Of a stretch of 64,000 nucleotides of DNA, positions 23,172 through 34,025 are shown piece by piece; within the stretch, counting starts at the first letter, position 1, and each line of letters opens with the position of its first letter. Position numbers and translations under genes: made by a program. Source of the DNA: Epiperipatus broadwayi (lineage: Eukaryota; Onychophora; Udeonychophora; Euonychophora; Peripatidae); contig JAQFVV010012423.1 in the NCBI GenBank assembly GCA_028023455.1, positions 4,878,269-4,942,268 of the forward strand, read 5' to 3'. A model generated the notes under the pieces. The model did not search any database. It saw nothing but the letters and a program-made list of their open reading frames with translations, and was not told the origin of the DNA.

Positions 23172-23996
23172 TCATAATTAGCCACAAAGTATAAACTATT
23201 TGCTTATTTACAATTATCTATAATGTTAGATTACTATTTTCAGTTTTGTTTTTCAGCAGAAATCATTGTAAAATTATTAGTTGAAAAGAAAATTGAAGAT
23301 GTAAGCAGTAGATGGACCAATTAAAAATTATAATATATAATTTACATATAAAAGAAACTACACCTGCCCCATTGGATATCAATAGAATTGACAATTTCTA
23401 ATTCGTGGACTGTTTAGCCTGGAAGCAAATAATATAAAAATTGCTTGAAAAGAAAATTTATAATTATCAGTAATTTTCTTACATATTAAAGGTTATTTAT
23501 TCAATATTTTTGTAAAATACCTATTTTAAACCAAAAACGCATATGATTAAAATTATATTTTATTTTAAAATATTTATTTTTAAAAAGACAAGTTTAAAGA
23601 CTTTGTACAACAAAGTGGAAGCAATTTCTATCATTTAACAAGAATGTTTTTTATCAATATTGTGAAAAAAATTTTTTTTTAAAAAATAATAACAATAAAT
23701 TTAATGTTCAATTTTAACATATATTTTATTTCTTTAATGATGACTAACTCTAAATTTATGTTGAATTTCAGAGATAAAATTCAAATGACATATATTTTAT
23801 TTTGCTAACTTTTTGAATAGACAGAATTATGTACAATAACACAACATGTCACTGTTGTAATTAAAAGTCAATTTAGTAATTTATTTTCACATTTTACAAA
23901 ATGCAAATATTAACTTTTAGAATGTCTATCATTTGAAAGCTTACATTTATAATAAGTGATGTAAACATTATGAATATATGATACAAAAAAGATGCT
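23172..23996. other. no gene seen
   Basis: A+T-rich spacer between two foldback elements. Confidence 0.6.
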
Positions 23997-24474
23997 TAAT
24001 AATAACGTGAAAGGGTAAAACCTTCAACAGAAATGCCTTAAAATTCTTATGTGACAGCCAATCAAATGTAACAATGACTGCACATGGAACTCTCAATTCA
24101 AGATCACAAGCCAGAACACAAGAAAAAGATGGGATCCACCTTCTTCTATACTTAAATTTATTTATAAATAAGTCAGACTCAATTATTCCGAACTAAGAGT
24201 GCAAAGTTTAAAACATCTTCACATTTAATTCACTAAATATTATATATAAATAAACAACGTGAAATTTTTCGATTTACAATGATGCAATTTTTAAATCTAA
24301 TAAAATAATAGTAACAAATGTAAAGAAGAAGGTCGATCCCATTTTTTTCTTTTGTTCTGGCTTGTGTTCTTGAATTGAGAGTTCCACTTGCAGTCATTGT
24401 TACATTTAATTGACTGTCACATAAACATTTTAAGGCGCTTTTGTTGAAGGTTTTAACCTTTCAAGTTATTATTA
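23997..24474. mobile_element. foldback MITE with ~150-bp inverted arms
   Basis: 23997-24146 pairs with 24325-24474 in inverted orientation at roughly 88-90% identity by eye. Landmarks common to both arms are AAAACCTTCAACA, TGTAACAATGACTGCA, GGAACTCTCAATTCAAGA and GGGATC(C/G)ACCTTCTTC. The ends read TAATAATAAC. The central 178 bp are A+T-rich with no frame. This is a non-autonomous DNA element; the superfamily is not clear because the target duplication is hidden in A+T-rich flanks. Confidence 0.8.
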
Positions 24475-25605
24475 GATTATCTGCTAGTGCTTAATAAATT
24501 TATATATTTAAAAGATGTTTAATTGTAAAATGTTCAAATATGAAGAAAGTTCTCACTAAGTAAGGAGGAATTAAATCCTAAACAGATTAAGTTACCTTTG
24601 ATATTTTTTTTCCTAGAAAAGTCTTTCTATAAACTAAAATATTTTAATGAAAATATGGTAAATATTCCATGCACACACACAGATACATGTATATAACATA
24701 ACATATATCGATTGATATAATAAAATTATTTGCTTCTTAAATGAAGCCTTTCTTATTTTGTTTAACTGATCTTATCCTCCTTCTCTTGCTTTATCTATAT
24801 TTTTTTCTTTTCATTTTTTTTGCCTCAAATTTATCAGTTTGTTAGTGAATACTTTATGCAGTAGTAAATTTCTACTTTCCTTTGACTATTATGATATTAT
24901 CATTTTAATAAATTTATATATGTGTGTGTGTGTTATTTAACTATATGTGTAATGTAATATTAATTGTTCCCTTTGTTTGTATATATAATTCTTTCATGTA
25001 CATATTGTGCTGGTCAAAATCGTGTGTTCATTTAACAAGACCTAGAATCCAAGCAAAAGTACACCATTCTAACAAGTGCAAGATACATAAGTCAGAAACA
25101 ATACTAAACATTAACCTATTTGCCTGTGCTCCAGGGTCTATGACTATACGAGCAACGCTTTTGATGATACTATAAGTTCCCCATTGCCTCTGGTCCCAGC
25201 AATGAGAACAGGATGAGCATAGCGACTTGGAAATCAATAATGCATTCAAATAATTAATTAATAATTTCTATGGAATATAAAATGGTGCAGACTATTACTT
25301 AATAATAATTAATATTCAGAGCCGTAATAATATTCAGGCAACATTGAATAGAAGGAATTCAATTAATAAGACTAAAGAAAATTTTATTCAATTAGGGAAT
25401 ATTATAACTTAATAAAGACTAGAGATTTGGGCAATGAATGACAAATACTATTATACAGAGAAATGATATAATATAAATTTATTAAATGATTAAATACGGT
25501 AATTTAATGATTACAAATAAAACAAAATATATGTGTGTAGAATGTCTATTCAATTATTATCACAAATTAAACAAATGAACATACATATTTGGTTTATATA
25601 TTACA
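24475..25605. other. mostly gene-free; uncertain protein-like patch at 25090-25249
   Basis: At 25090-25249 the minus strand has an open, G+C-richer frame reading HCWDQRQWGTYSIIKSVAR then IVIDPGAQANRLMFSIVS. It looks more like true protein than neighbouring frames, and GTYSIIK...IVIDPG faintly recalls the first strands of metallo-beta-lactamase folds. This is too weak to assign. The rest is A+T-rich, with a TG/TA run at 24914-24932. Confidence 0.25.
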
Positions 25606-25793
25606 ATGTGGTTAATACATAAATTTGATTTGTTGCGATTAATATATAAAATTGGTTTGGGCGGTTAATATATAAATATAAAATTGGTTGATGTGGTTAA
25701 TATATAAATATAAAATTGGTTGATGTGGTTAATAATAAAATTAGTTGGTGTGGTTAATATATAAATATAAAATTGGGTGGTGTGGTTAATATG
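25606..25793 (+). repeat. minisatellite, ~32-bp unit, about five copies
   Basis: The unit is approximately GTGGTTAATATATAAATA followed by TAAAATTGGTTGAT. Copies vary by small deletions and by TTGGTTGAT/TTGGGTGGT changes. Confidence 0.8.
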
Positions 25794-26199
25794 CCAAGGC
25801 TATGGAATAAATTAATTTGATAATCAATAATACATTGTAGTCCAATTCTCATTTAAAATATTACAAATTCACACTAATGAATTTTATTATAACATTATAC
25901 ATATGAGTAAGAATTTATGATGTGTGATTTTAAAAGCATACGTGTTCACATTTCTCTTAGATTTGGGGGATCACTCAAATGGGTGGGAGTAAAATGGTTC
26001 AGCCTAAAATAAGCTGCAATTATATAATCTGACCTAGAAAATTAAATAGAATAGATGGCGAAAAGCATACAGTTATGGCTTATAGATAGTATTGCAAGTG
26101 TTTTAATAAATTAACAATAATAAAGGTGGTATTACACTATAATTTACAATCATATATATGAAGGAAGTCACTTAAGACACCCTGGGTGGCTTTGTCATA
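25794..26199. other. no gene seen
   Basis: A+T-rich unique-looking sequence. A G-rich patch (TTTGGGGGATCACTCAAATG) lies near 25963. Confidence 0.5.
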
Positions 26200-26314
26200 T
26201 TTGCACAAGAGTGAGACTATGCCTGCATGATGCCAGGGAGATAGCTTTGAAGAATAGTGGCACAAGAGTGAGAATATTTCTGCATGACAGGCAAGAATAT
26301 GTTTCTGAGAATGG
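26200..26314 (+). repeat. two diverged ~57-bp tandem units
   Basis: GCACAAGAGTGAGA(C/A)TAT begins each unit (26208 and 26260). Each continues through CTGCATGA and a GGCA/GGGA-rich end. A minus-strand open frame of 110 codons (26137-26469) spans both units and therefore shows an internal protein repeat. That frame is probably a by-product of the repeat and not a gene. Confidence 0.55.
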
Positions 26315-27186
26315 CATGAGCTAGTATGTTGGGACTGTTTATTGTATTTTCCCATACATGTATTCATTAGAAGTACCTGAAAGAGATCCCTAGTAGGAAA
26401 AACATCTACTTTGTGAGAGATAATTAGGATTGGGTCTTGGCATGCCAAAGATCCTATGGTACATGGCAAAGCAAGAAAAGCAATAGATTAAATTATTGTA
26501 ACAATAGCCCAATAATGCTTACAATATATAGATACTTCATATCACTAACGGTTACAATAATACTTATATAAAATAATATGCTACTTGGCATAATGGAATG
26601 CTTAACACAACCCATTCACAGACAATTAACTAATGCCTAAGAAAATGTAAAAATAGGTCAGAATATAAAGATTAAAGGGGATATAATGATTTCTCCCACA
26701 CTTCTAAAGTATCTCCTGACATTTCTATAAGCGATCCATGCATGTATAACTTAACTTACTAATTTACAAAATAAAATCATAAATCACACATAGGTAGATG
26801 ATATATTAAATATTAAATTCACTTCTGGTGAGATTTAATTAAATAAATTAGTAAAACATATTTCAGTGATTATGTAAGGATTTACTTTATAATTAACGAG
26901 GATAGCTAACTACAGGTATTAAAGCATTATCTGCCTTTTAAAAATAAACATAAAACAATAGGTATAAAACCAAGCGAGTTTATAATAATTAACCTTAAAG
27001 AAAATTTATGTCTCCAACTATTTAACAGGAGAAACTATGAGCAGTGAAGTTTAAACTGGTGCTAATTACATATAAGTTGTTTTCAAACCCATGTTAATTA
27101 GCAACAGGTAAAACACAAATATGTAGAATCATATTTACAGCTTCAATATGTGCATATGCTTTACTAAACAGGTCTTATTTCTATTC
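26315..27186. other. no gene seen
   Basis: A+T-rich sequence without a recognised element. Confidence 0.5.
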
Positions 27187-27318
27187 TTAATTTAGCTGAG
27201 TGCACTTTTGATGGTGAGCACCATAATCACAGCTCTTGTGTTTGTAACCAGAAACTACATGAAACATGAAAGCTATGGTTGTGACACTTATCACAAAAAG
27301 TGCGCTCAGCTAAATTAA
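27187..27318. mobile_element. TTAA-flanked hairpin element
   Basis: The two halves fold on each other. On the left, TTAATTTAGCTGAGTGCACT leads into a ~60-bp arm; the right half ends AGTGCGCTCAGCTAAATTAA. Arms are about 75% alike further in (GTGTTTG... against CATGTTTCATG). Both ends show TTAA (27187-27190 and 27315-27318), which is the target duplicated by piggyBac-type transposons. The element is only ~124 bp inside the TTAA pair and codes nothing. Confidence 0.7.
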
Positions 27319-27438
27319 AAAAATAAAAACTGCTTCATAAAACATATGCAAATCTGTACACAAAAGAATTACAATAAGTATAATGTAATTAGAGAGATTT
27401 GAGCACAGACTTTCAAGCTCTCTTCGACTGTCCACTCC

Positions 27439-27511
<73 letters not shown>
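27439..27511. repeat. TA microsatellite
   Basis: About 73 bp of (AT)n broken once by a GTAG. Confidence 0.95.
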
Positions 27512-27513
<2 letters not shown>

Positions 27514-27540
27514 CAATACACATGACTACATATTTTTTTA

Positions 27541-27675
27541 GAACCAGCACTCATAAGGTGGTTCAGATCATCATCTTCCACAACTATATATAATTAGTGC
27601 TCAGTTTATATTAAGATAGCAAATCTTCAAACTTTAATGGACAGGTTTCAATCTTCTCCACCCTCTAACTCTTTG
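27541..27675 (+). repeat. dispersed repeat, forward copy
   Basis: It matches 54430-54586 in reverse orientation. The best part is TATTAAGATAGCAAATCTTC, then A(A/T)ACTTTAATGGACAGG; CCAGCACTC at one end and CTCCACCC at the other are also shared. It starts directly after the TA microsatellite region. The family is not recognised; it could be a SINE or a retroelement 3' end. Confidence 0.75.
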
Positions 27676-29961
27676 GTCATCCATATTATTAAAAATATGA
27701 TAATGAAATACTGAAAGACTTTGTTGAAGCCAATATTGTTGTCATACCCATGTTGACTTTAAGTCACTTTGACCATATATAGGAACTTAATATGCTCATT
27801 TAAATATACAGAAAAAGGATGGACAGAATGCAGGCTGAGTCTATAATATTCGAATACAAGTATAATGTATATATGTATATACATTATATTCAAATATATA
27901 AGTATAATGATATATAATTAATAATGAGTAGTAGGTAAGTGGTGGGATTCTCCAGAAAAAACAATCACAAAATAAATATGAGTTTTGCAATGACTATTTA
28001 AAACAATATTTAAAACACAAATAAATCAATTAATCTTCTGCAGTAAATTTAATCACTTTAATTACTGGTATCTCTTCATCGATGTCTATTCTCAGTCACA
28101 TCTTCCTAATGAAACAATTAAAATATTACATCAGTAGAATTTCTTTAAGAATAAATGAGATCTATGTATTTCACAAAAAGAAAAAAAAATGTGCTAACAT
28201 ATTTCTTTTTTTTTTTAAAAAAAAACTCTGCCAACTTTCCATGCCTATAAAATAAATATGCTCTATCAATTGTACTTTGAATATTATCATATTCAAGACG
28301 CAAAAAGCATCGATTAATACTAAGATCTCACCTTAATATTTTCAGAATATGGCAGAGTTCCTAAAATGATTTTTTTTAGTATGTGAAAAGTACATCCATT
28401 TTTTTTTTTTCATTTTTATCAGTGCATTCTTGATCTCAATTTTATTATATCATGATCATCCACCATCACAGAAAACCAGACAACCCTCTTTCTCAATCAG
28501 ATGGATCTTCCCATCCATGTTGAAAGCTCAATAACTTTTACTATCCTACATATATATAATATAAAAACACTTCTTTGCAGAGCACATACTTCCGTAACAA
28601 ACTTCTTCAGACGGACAATGCAAAAAGAATAAAATTATAATTATGCTAATGAAATTCTGAAAGATGCGGATTTGCATGGGGTTTTTAGTACTTTTTCTTA
28701 GATTAAATAGATAGCCTTTTGCGACCAATAATTTGTTAGATTAATTGGATTGTCTTTTCTCTATCTAATTAGATAAAAACAACAACTACAATTTTAAGCT
28801 TTGGAAATTAAAAAAAAATGGTACTGACTTGAATTGTAGGTTATAGACATGGCAAGCGGTGTATTAGTCATTAAAGTAGAAAACGAGCATGTGTGTCTAA
28901 AGTGCTTTATAATAAAAAGTTACAAATTAAATTGTGTTGGATCATTAGTTAAATTAAATTTATCAAATAAAACTTACGTATTATATAATACAATCTTAGC
29001 AAATAATATTTTTGAAATATAAAATTTCAAATTTTATTTAATAAAGAGCAGAACATTATTATTATTATTATTTTCCATGTGTCAAAGCATCCGCCAGGAA
29101 GCAAAACATTATTATTTTTTTTATAAATATAATAGATTAAATTAACAATTTCTATCCTTAATTTATATTTTTATAATAAAATAACTGTTTAGTATTATTA
29201 TTAAGATAAACCTCGTTATTTAAAACTAAACTTTGCCATTTTTTTTTAAGATTTTTTTTTTAAATGGAAATAACTATAAGTGAATGCGGGTGGGGGGAGG
29301 CGATTTAATATTTTATCTAACAAAATAAAAAATAAAAAGTTGGATTTAAAGTTAAAAGATAAAAATGATTGTATAAAAATCGGTAATTAGTACTGATAAT
29401 CAGCTTATTTTTAAATCATTGCATTTTAAATGTATAATGCACTTAAACTATCAAAAAATTATGTCTCAAAACGGCAAATATGTCGTTTAAAAAAATCTTC
29501 ATTAAAAGTAATTAAAAATAGACGTCATCAAATTACTCTGATAAAAGAAAGTGTCAAGGTATTTGAAAACCTAGCTTTTACTCAAAGATTTACTAGAAAT
29601 TATCTTTAGTGAATTCTTTTACATTTTTTTTTAAATTAAGCTCGTTTTTTTAATTAACCTTGTTCTAAAACATAATTCTAAAATATTATTTTGCAGTTTA
29701 TAATTTCATTTCTTGAATCATAATTTAAAATATATCTATGTTATTAAAAAAGCATATTTAATAATTTTAGAAACACTTGAAAATAGAGCATTAAGTTATT
29801 CACCATCGAAAGGGGCTCTCTATTGCGGCTTACAAAACTTTCACAACACTCATAATAAAGCACTGATATATTATATTATGCAATTATTTATTCAAAATTC
29901 AGTTACTTTCATTAGTGAATGGTATCAAATACTTTTGACTGAACAATTTAAATTAAAGCTG
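27676..29961. other. no gene seen
   Basis: A+T-rich with chance frames only. Minor items: a 10-bp inverted pair AACTCTGCCA/TGGCAGAGTT about 130 bp apart (28226 and 28355), an ATT triplet run at 29055-29070, and a G-rich patch GGGTGGGGGGAGGCG at 29288-29302. Confidence 0.5.
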
Positions 29962-30103
29962 AATATTTCTAGATTTGTCAAGCATTGGTGGTCGAGAGAT
30001 CAGCGACAGCTGCTGCTTTACAAGCAGTTTTCCCGGATTAGCGGGTTCGCTTCCCAACTGATGCTATGACACATGGGGGAAAAAATCTAAATATTTCTAG
30101 ATT
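29962..30103 (+). mobile_element. short tRNA-derived retroposon with 14-bp target duplications
   Basis: AATATTTCTAGATT occurs at 29962-29975 and again at 30090-30103. Between them lies a 114-bp insert containing a tRNA-like sequence and ending in a G-then-A-rich tail (GGGGGAAAAAATCTAA). Direct repeats of this length plus an A-rich 3' end are the mark of LINE-driven retroposition. RTE-type LINE relics elsewhere in the window are a possible source of machinery, by inference. Confidence 0.75.
29983..30063 (+). ncRNA. tRNA-like sequence (tRNA-Val(TAC)-like, degenerate)
   Basis: Possible acceptor halves CATTGGT and ACTGATG pair at all seven positions, two of them G-T. A D-arm with GTCG/CGAC stem follows. 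The anticodon stem GCTGC/GCAGT encloses loop TTTACAA, giving anticodon TAC (valine). A B-box-like GGGTTCGCTTCC lies at 30042-30053. A CTG duplication adds three bases between the D and anticodon arms, and the T-stem outer pairs and variable region are wrong, so it is not a working tRNA. It is best seen as the head of a SINE or a retroposed tRNA pseudogene. Confidence 0.6.
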
Positions 30104-31205
30104 GATTTTTAAATAAATAAATTAAAAAGTAAGATAAACACAGTGGGAAAAAAAATTTAACATGATAAATAAAATAAAATTGTTGTATTAAGACATTAAC
30201 CAAGCTTATTTTTATTATTGTGATAATGAATATGAATTAGATTTAGATATATTTTAATAATGTTTGAGTCACTGCAAAAAATATATTTTTTTTGGAATTA
30301 CATCTATAATTTCTTTCAAAAATAAATTCATATACGATGTTTATTTTGTAGTCTTAGTATTTGTGTTAATTATTATATTTAAAATTGTTGTTAATAAACA
30401 AGCAATTCATTAAGATTAAAATATTAAATAGACTCTGTCACTGAACTTAAACATGATTCTTACTTCTGTATACATAAATATAACATTATTGAATGCATGT
30501 GACATGCACATATAATTTATTATTATATGATCAGTTGCTTGAGAGGACAAGTAATATTAAATCATTAAAAACAACATTTTAAATGCCAATTTTTGAAGGG
30601 AACTCATGGGTCTATTATATGCTATATTTTATATTTTTTCTTCATTATACTTTTTAGTGACAAAAATCTTATTCTTCATTAAATTTTTACATTATAAATA
30701 AATTTCAGTAATGAAAATAATTTAACTCTCTTTTTAATAAGGTTATATCACTTCATGGTGATACTGTAAATCATACTCCAGTACCTGAGACACATTTGAT
30801 TTTCTGATTATTACTGCAGACACTTAAGTTTTACAAACCTATTTATTTATTTATTTATTTTTAAATTTTGGTCCACATTTTTTCAATAGATGGAGCTTAT
30901 GGTATTTTTAGAAAGTGTCATTTGCATTGTATTAAAGACAACTTGGACATTATACAATATGCCAAACTAACAACAAGGGAAAAAATGGGGGGCTAACAAT
31001 CAGATAACAAATATGTGAAAGATTTAATGTTCACACCATATTGCACAACATAGACTCATCAGAACCCAAATGGAAATAACAAGATAGTTAGAACAATAAT
31101 GTAAACCTCAATTGTATGATTACACATCACTATATACATTAGAAATAATAAATTATTATTGAAACTAAAAAAGAAACATTTACACTGGGAAAGCCATAGG
31201 AAATA
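30104..31205. other. no gene seen
   Basis: A+T-rich; an ATTT run lies at 30840-30862. No recognised element. Confidence 0.55.
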
Positions 31206-31295
31206 TAATGTTATATTTTTGAAAGTAAAGTATTTCAAGTCAAAGTAAGTTATTAATAATTTTTATTTCTTGATATCTAATAAATATAGTGCAAA
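31206..31295 (+). repeat. fragment of the Tc1/mariner-type element family
   Basis: TTATATTTTTGAAA, then GTATTTCA(A/T)GTCAAA, then AAGTTATTAATAAT and CTTGATATCTAATAAATATA match 61727-61816, inside the inverted-repeat element at 61017-61893, over about 90 bp. The ends of that element are not seen here, so this is a broken copy or a shared internal piece. Confidence 0.75.
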
Positions 31296-33699
31296 TTATT
31301 TTTAAAAAAATATCTAAAAGTATAATAAATTCACAAATAAACATGTTTTTGCATCATTGGAAACTACAATGTCATAAAATGCTGAATGTTGTATAGCCTT
31401 GGCAACAGACAATGGCTGAACATGTCAGGGCAGGGCTTATGTCTATTGTAAGAGTGGGAATTTTGAATTTCCCACTTTTTTGCACTCAATTTTCAGAAAA
31501 TAAATTATTTTACTAAAATATACCATTTTACACACATTTTAACATATAATACTTACGAAAAAATTCACTAGGGGGTGAATTGGCCAAAAGATGAAATAAT
31601 TTAGGTCAACTGCTCATTAGGTTATGGTGTGTGGATATTGAGAAATAGATTATATGATGGGAGATAGACTATAATTTGAGCAAACAAAAGGCAAGTGTAT
31701 ATGCATGCAGATATGCACTGATTCACCATTCAAATCACCTGCCATCTTTTATTATTTTACATTTGTGAAATTATTGCACACATTTTTTCTAAAATATTTT
31801 TACATATATATGTATGTCTGCTCTACTTTAGTAAAAGACATTGTGTTCATATATCACTTCAGGAAAAGAACAAAAGGACTGAAATGAGATAGTTTTTCTT
31901 ATAAATAAGAAAATGAACTATTTATCTGTAAAATGGTATTCTAGTTATCATGTATATATTTTTTATATTTTGGAATTATTATAGTTGTAGCTTATAGGTA
32001 TTATATTATGGTTATTATTAATTATTATATTATAAATATGTTTATATGAATGATGTTCCAGAGGTAGAATTGGTAAGATATATAGTAGAAGGTGTTATTT
32101 TATGTGTTGGTTTTATTATTTCAGAGTTTTTCCAAATAAGTATTTAAAATTATAAATGATTGTACCCAGAGGTATAACAGCTTTTTTTTATAATATGAAA
32201 AGTATTTCATAAATGAAAATATTATAGGTATCAGGAAGCGTAAGAGAATTTCAAATTGAATATACATAATGTGTTTTGACTGTTATGCAATAATAGATTT
32301 TGTTGGTATACATATAACCTTAAATTCAGTGAATGAATTATGTGCCTTTTGTATGTGAATGTGAAATGAACAATTATTCATATGTTTATTATTATTCTTA
32401 GCCCCATGTTGTTTATTATTAGTAGTATTTTGAGGCAATTTTAAGTGAATGTTATATTACTCTAATGAGTAATTAGAAACTCCATAAGAAAGAGTGTAGC
32501 TTATTCATTCATCAAAACCATGTGAACATAGTACTGGGTACTCGATCATATTTCCCTTCTCTACTTTGCCTAGAATTTTAATATTAGATTATGTTTTAAT
32601 GTATATTCACCAGTTTGTTTAGCTTTACAATTTATTATCAGCTCCACTATAATATTTATTTAAAATATATTATCAGTGTTGATCATATCTATTTTCTCCC
32701 CCCAACATAGGTATTGTTAATGTTATAAATGTTTTATGTTGCATAATATTTGTTGCTGCTGTATTAATATTTATTAAACATCTCCATACTAATATTCTAC
32801 TAATTTTGATTTAGAAAAGTGTATAATATCTCCTAGTAGTTTGGAAAAAGACATAGAGGTATATTCTTTTATGTTATGAGTACTGGGTTTGGAAATAAAG
32901 ATTGTATTTAGTGAATAAGAGAACTTTTTCATAGTAAATATGACTTATATGATAAAATGTTTAGAAATTGTTTTAAAAAAGATACACAACTAAGTAATAA
33001 TATCTATAAATTATAAATACTAAATTAAAAGAAATAATAATAATTATTATAAATAAATATTTGTACTATTTGGACTATTATATATTATAAAGAAATATTT
33101 TATTATTAATTACATTTTTGTTTCATTGTCATTATAATATCATTGCATAAGCACATCTATTTATCTATTTTAATAAAATTTGCATTAATGATTATTTTTA
33201 AGAGTACATTTTAATGATCACATAGCCTTTATACAGTTTTTTGCTTAATAATTATTTAATTATTTTACCTGCATTCAGAGAAGATAAATGTTATATTATT
33301 AAATTTATTTCACATGCACTTGTAATGTACTTGGCTGCATAAAAGATGCCCTTACTGCTTTCTACATTATTTTGATATTTCTTATTCAAATTTGCATCAG
33401 AAAATATAAGATTTCTGTGTTTTATGGTCAGTAGAAGTGAAATAATTATATTTTAATAATTTTCAAGTATTTAAATGTTTTTCAAGTTATCAATTATATA
33501 TTACTTAAGTATTTGATTATTCTGTTATCATGTAATTTCATTTCTACTTTCTTAAAATTCTAAGATTCCAAAATATATTAAAAAGACATGTCAAATGTCC
33601 CATGTTTAACTTAAATAATAATAATCACATTTTGGTTAAGAAGTTATAATATTACCATTAACATGTTCCAAGTGCATTTTATTCTGAATTTGAGCCCTG
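31296..33699. other. no gene seen
   Basis: A+T-rich. A small perfect-looking hairpin, GTGGGAA...TTCCCAC, lies at 31456-31478. No frame is worth reporting. Confidence 0.5.
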
Positions 33700-34025
33700 C
33701 AATTAAGATATTCTAAATTTGTAAAATAACCTATATTTGAGATAAATATATTTTTAAAACCTGAGATTATGATATTTTAAACTTGTATCAGAACTCATAT
33801 TTGAGATTAAGATATTTTAAAACATAAGATGTGATATTTTAAACTTTTATAAGAACTTATATTTCAGATTAAGATATTTTAACACATAAGATGTAATATT
33901 TTAAACTTCCAAAAAACCTTATATTTAAAATAAGATATTTATGATTAAAAAAACCTATATTTGGGATCAAGATATCTTAAGAAATAAGATAAAATATTTT
34001 GAATTATAAAAGAATCTTATATTCT
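33700..34025 (+). repeat. degenerate minisatellite, ~62-bp unit, about five copies
   Basis: Each unit contains TTATATTTGAGATTAAGATA, then TTTTAAAACATAAGAT and GATATTTTAAACTT with variations. The last copies are shortened and more diverged. Confidence 0.7.

Noticed and set aside
26137-26469. A 110-codon minus-strand frame with an internal protein repeat
   Set aside because: The protein repeat simply mirrors the two-copy DNA repeat at 26200-26314. No family is recognised and there is no support for translation.
28226-28364. A 10-bp inverted pair AACTCTGCCA / TGGCAGAGTT as MITE ends
   Set aside because: The pairing does not extend beyond the core, and no target duplication or second copy was seen.
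30042-30053. A functional tRNA-Val gene
   Set aside because: The T stem has mismatched outer pairs, the variable region is too long and three extra bases precede the anticodon arm. Flanking target duplications show it is a retroposed sequence.
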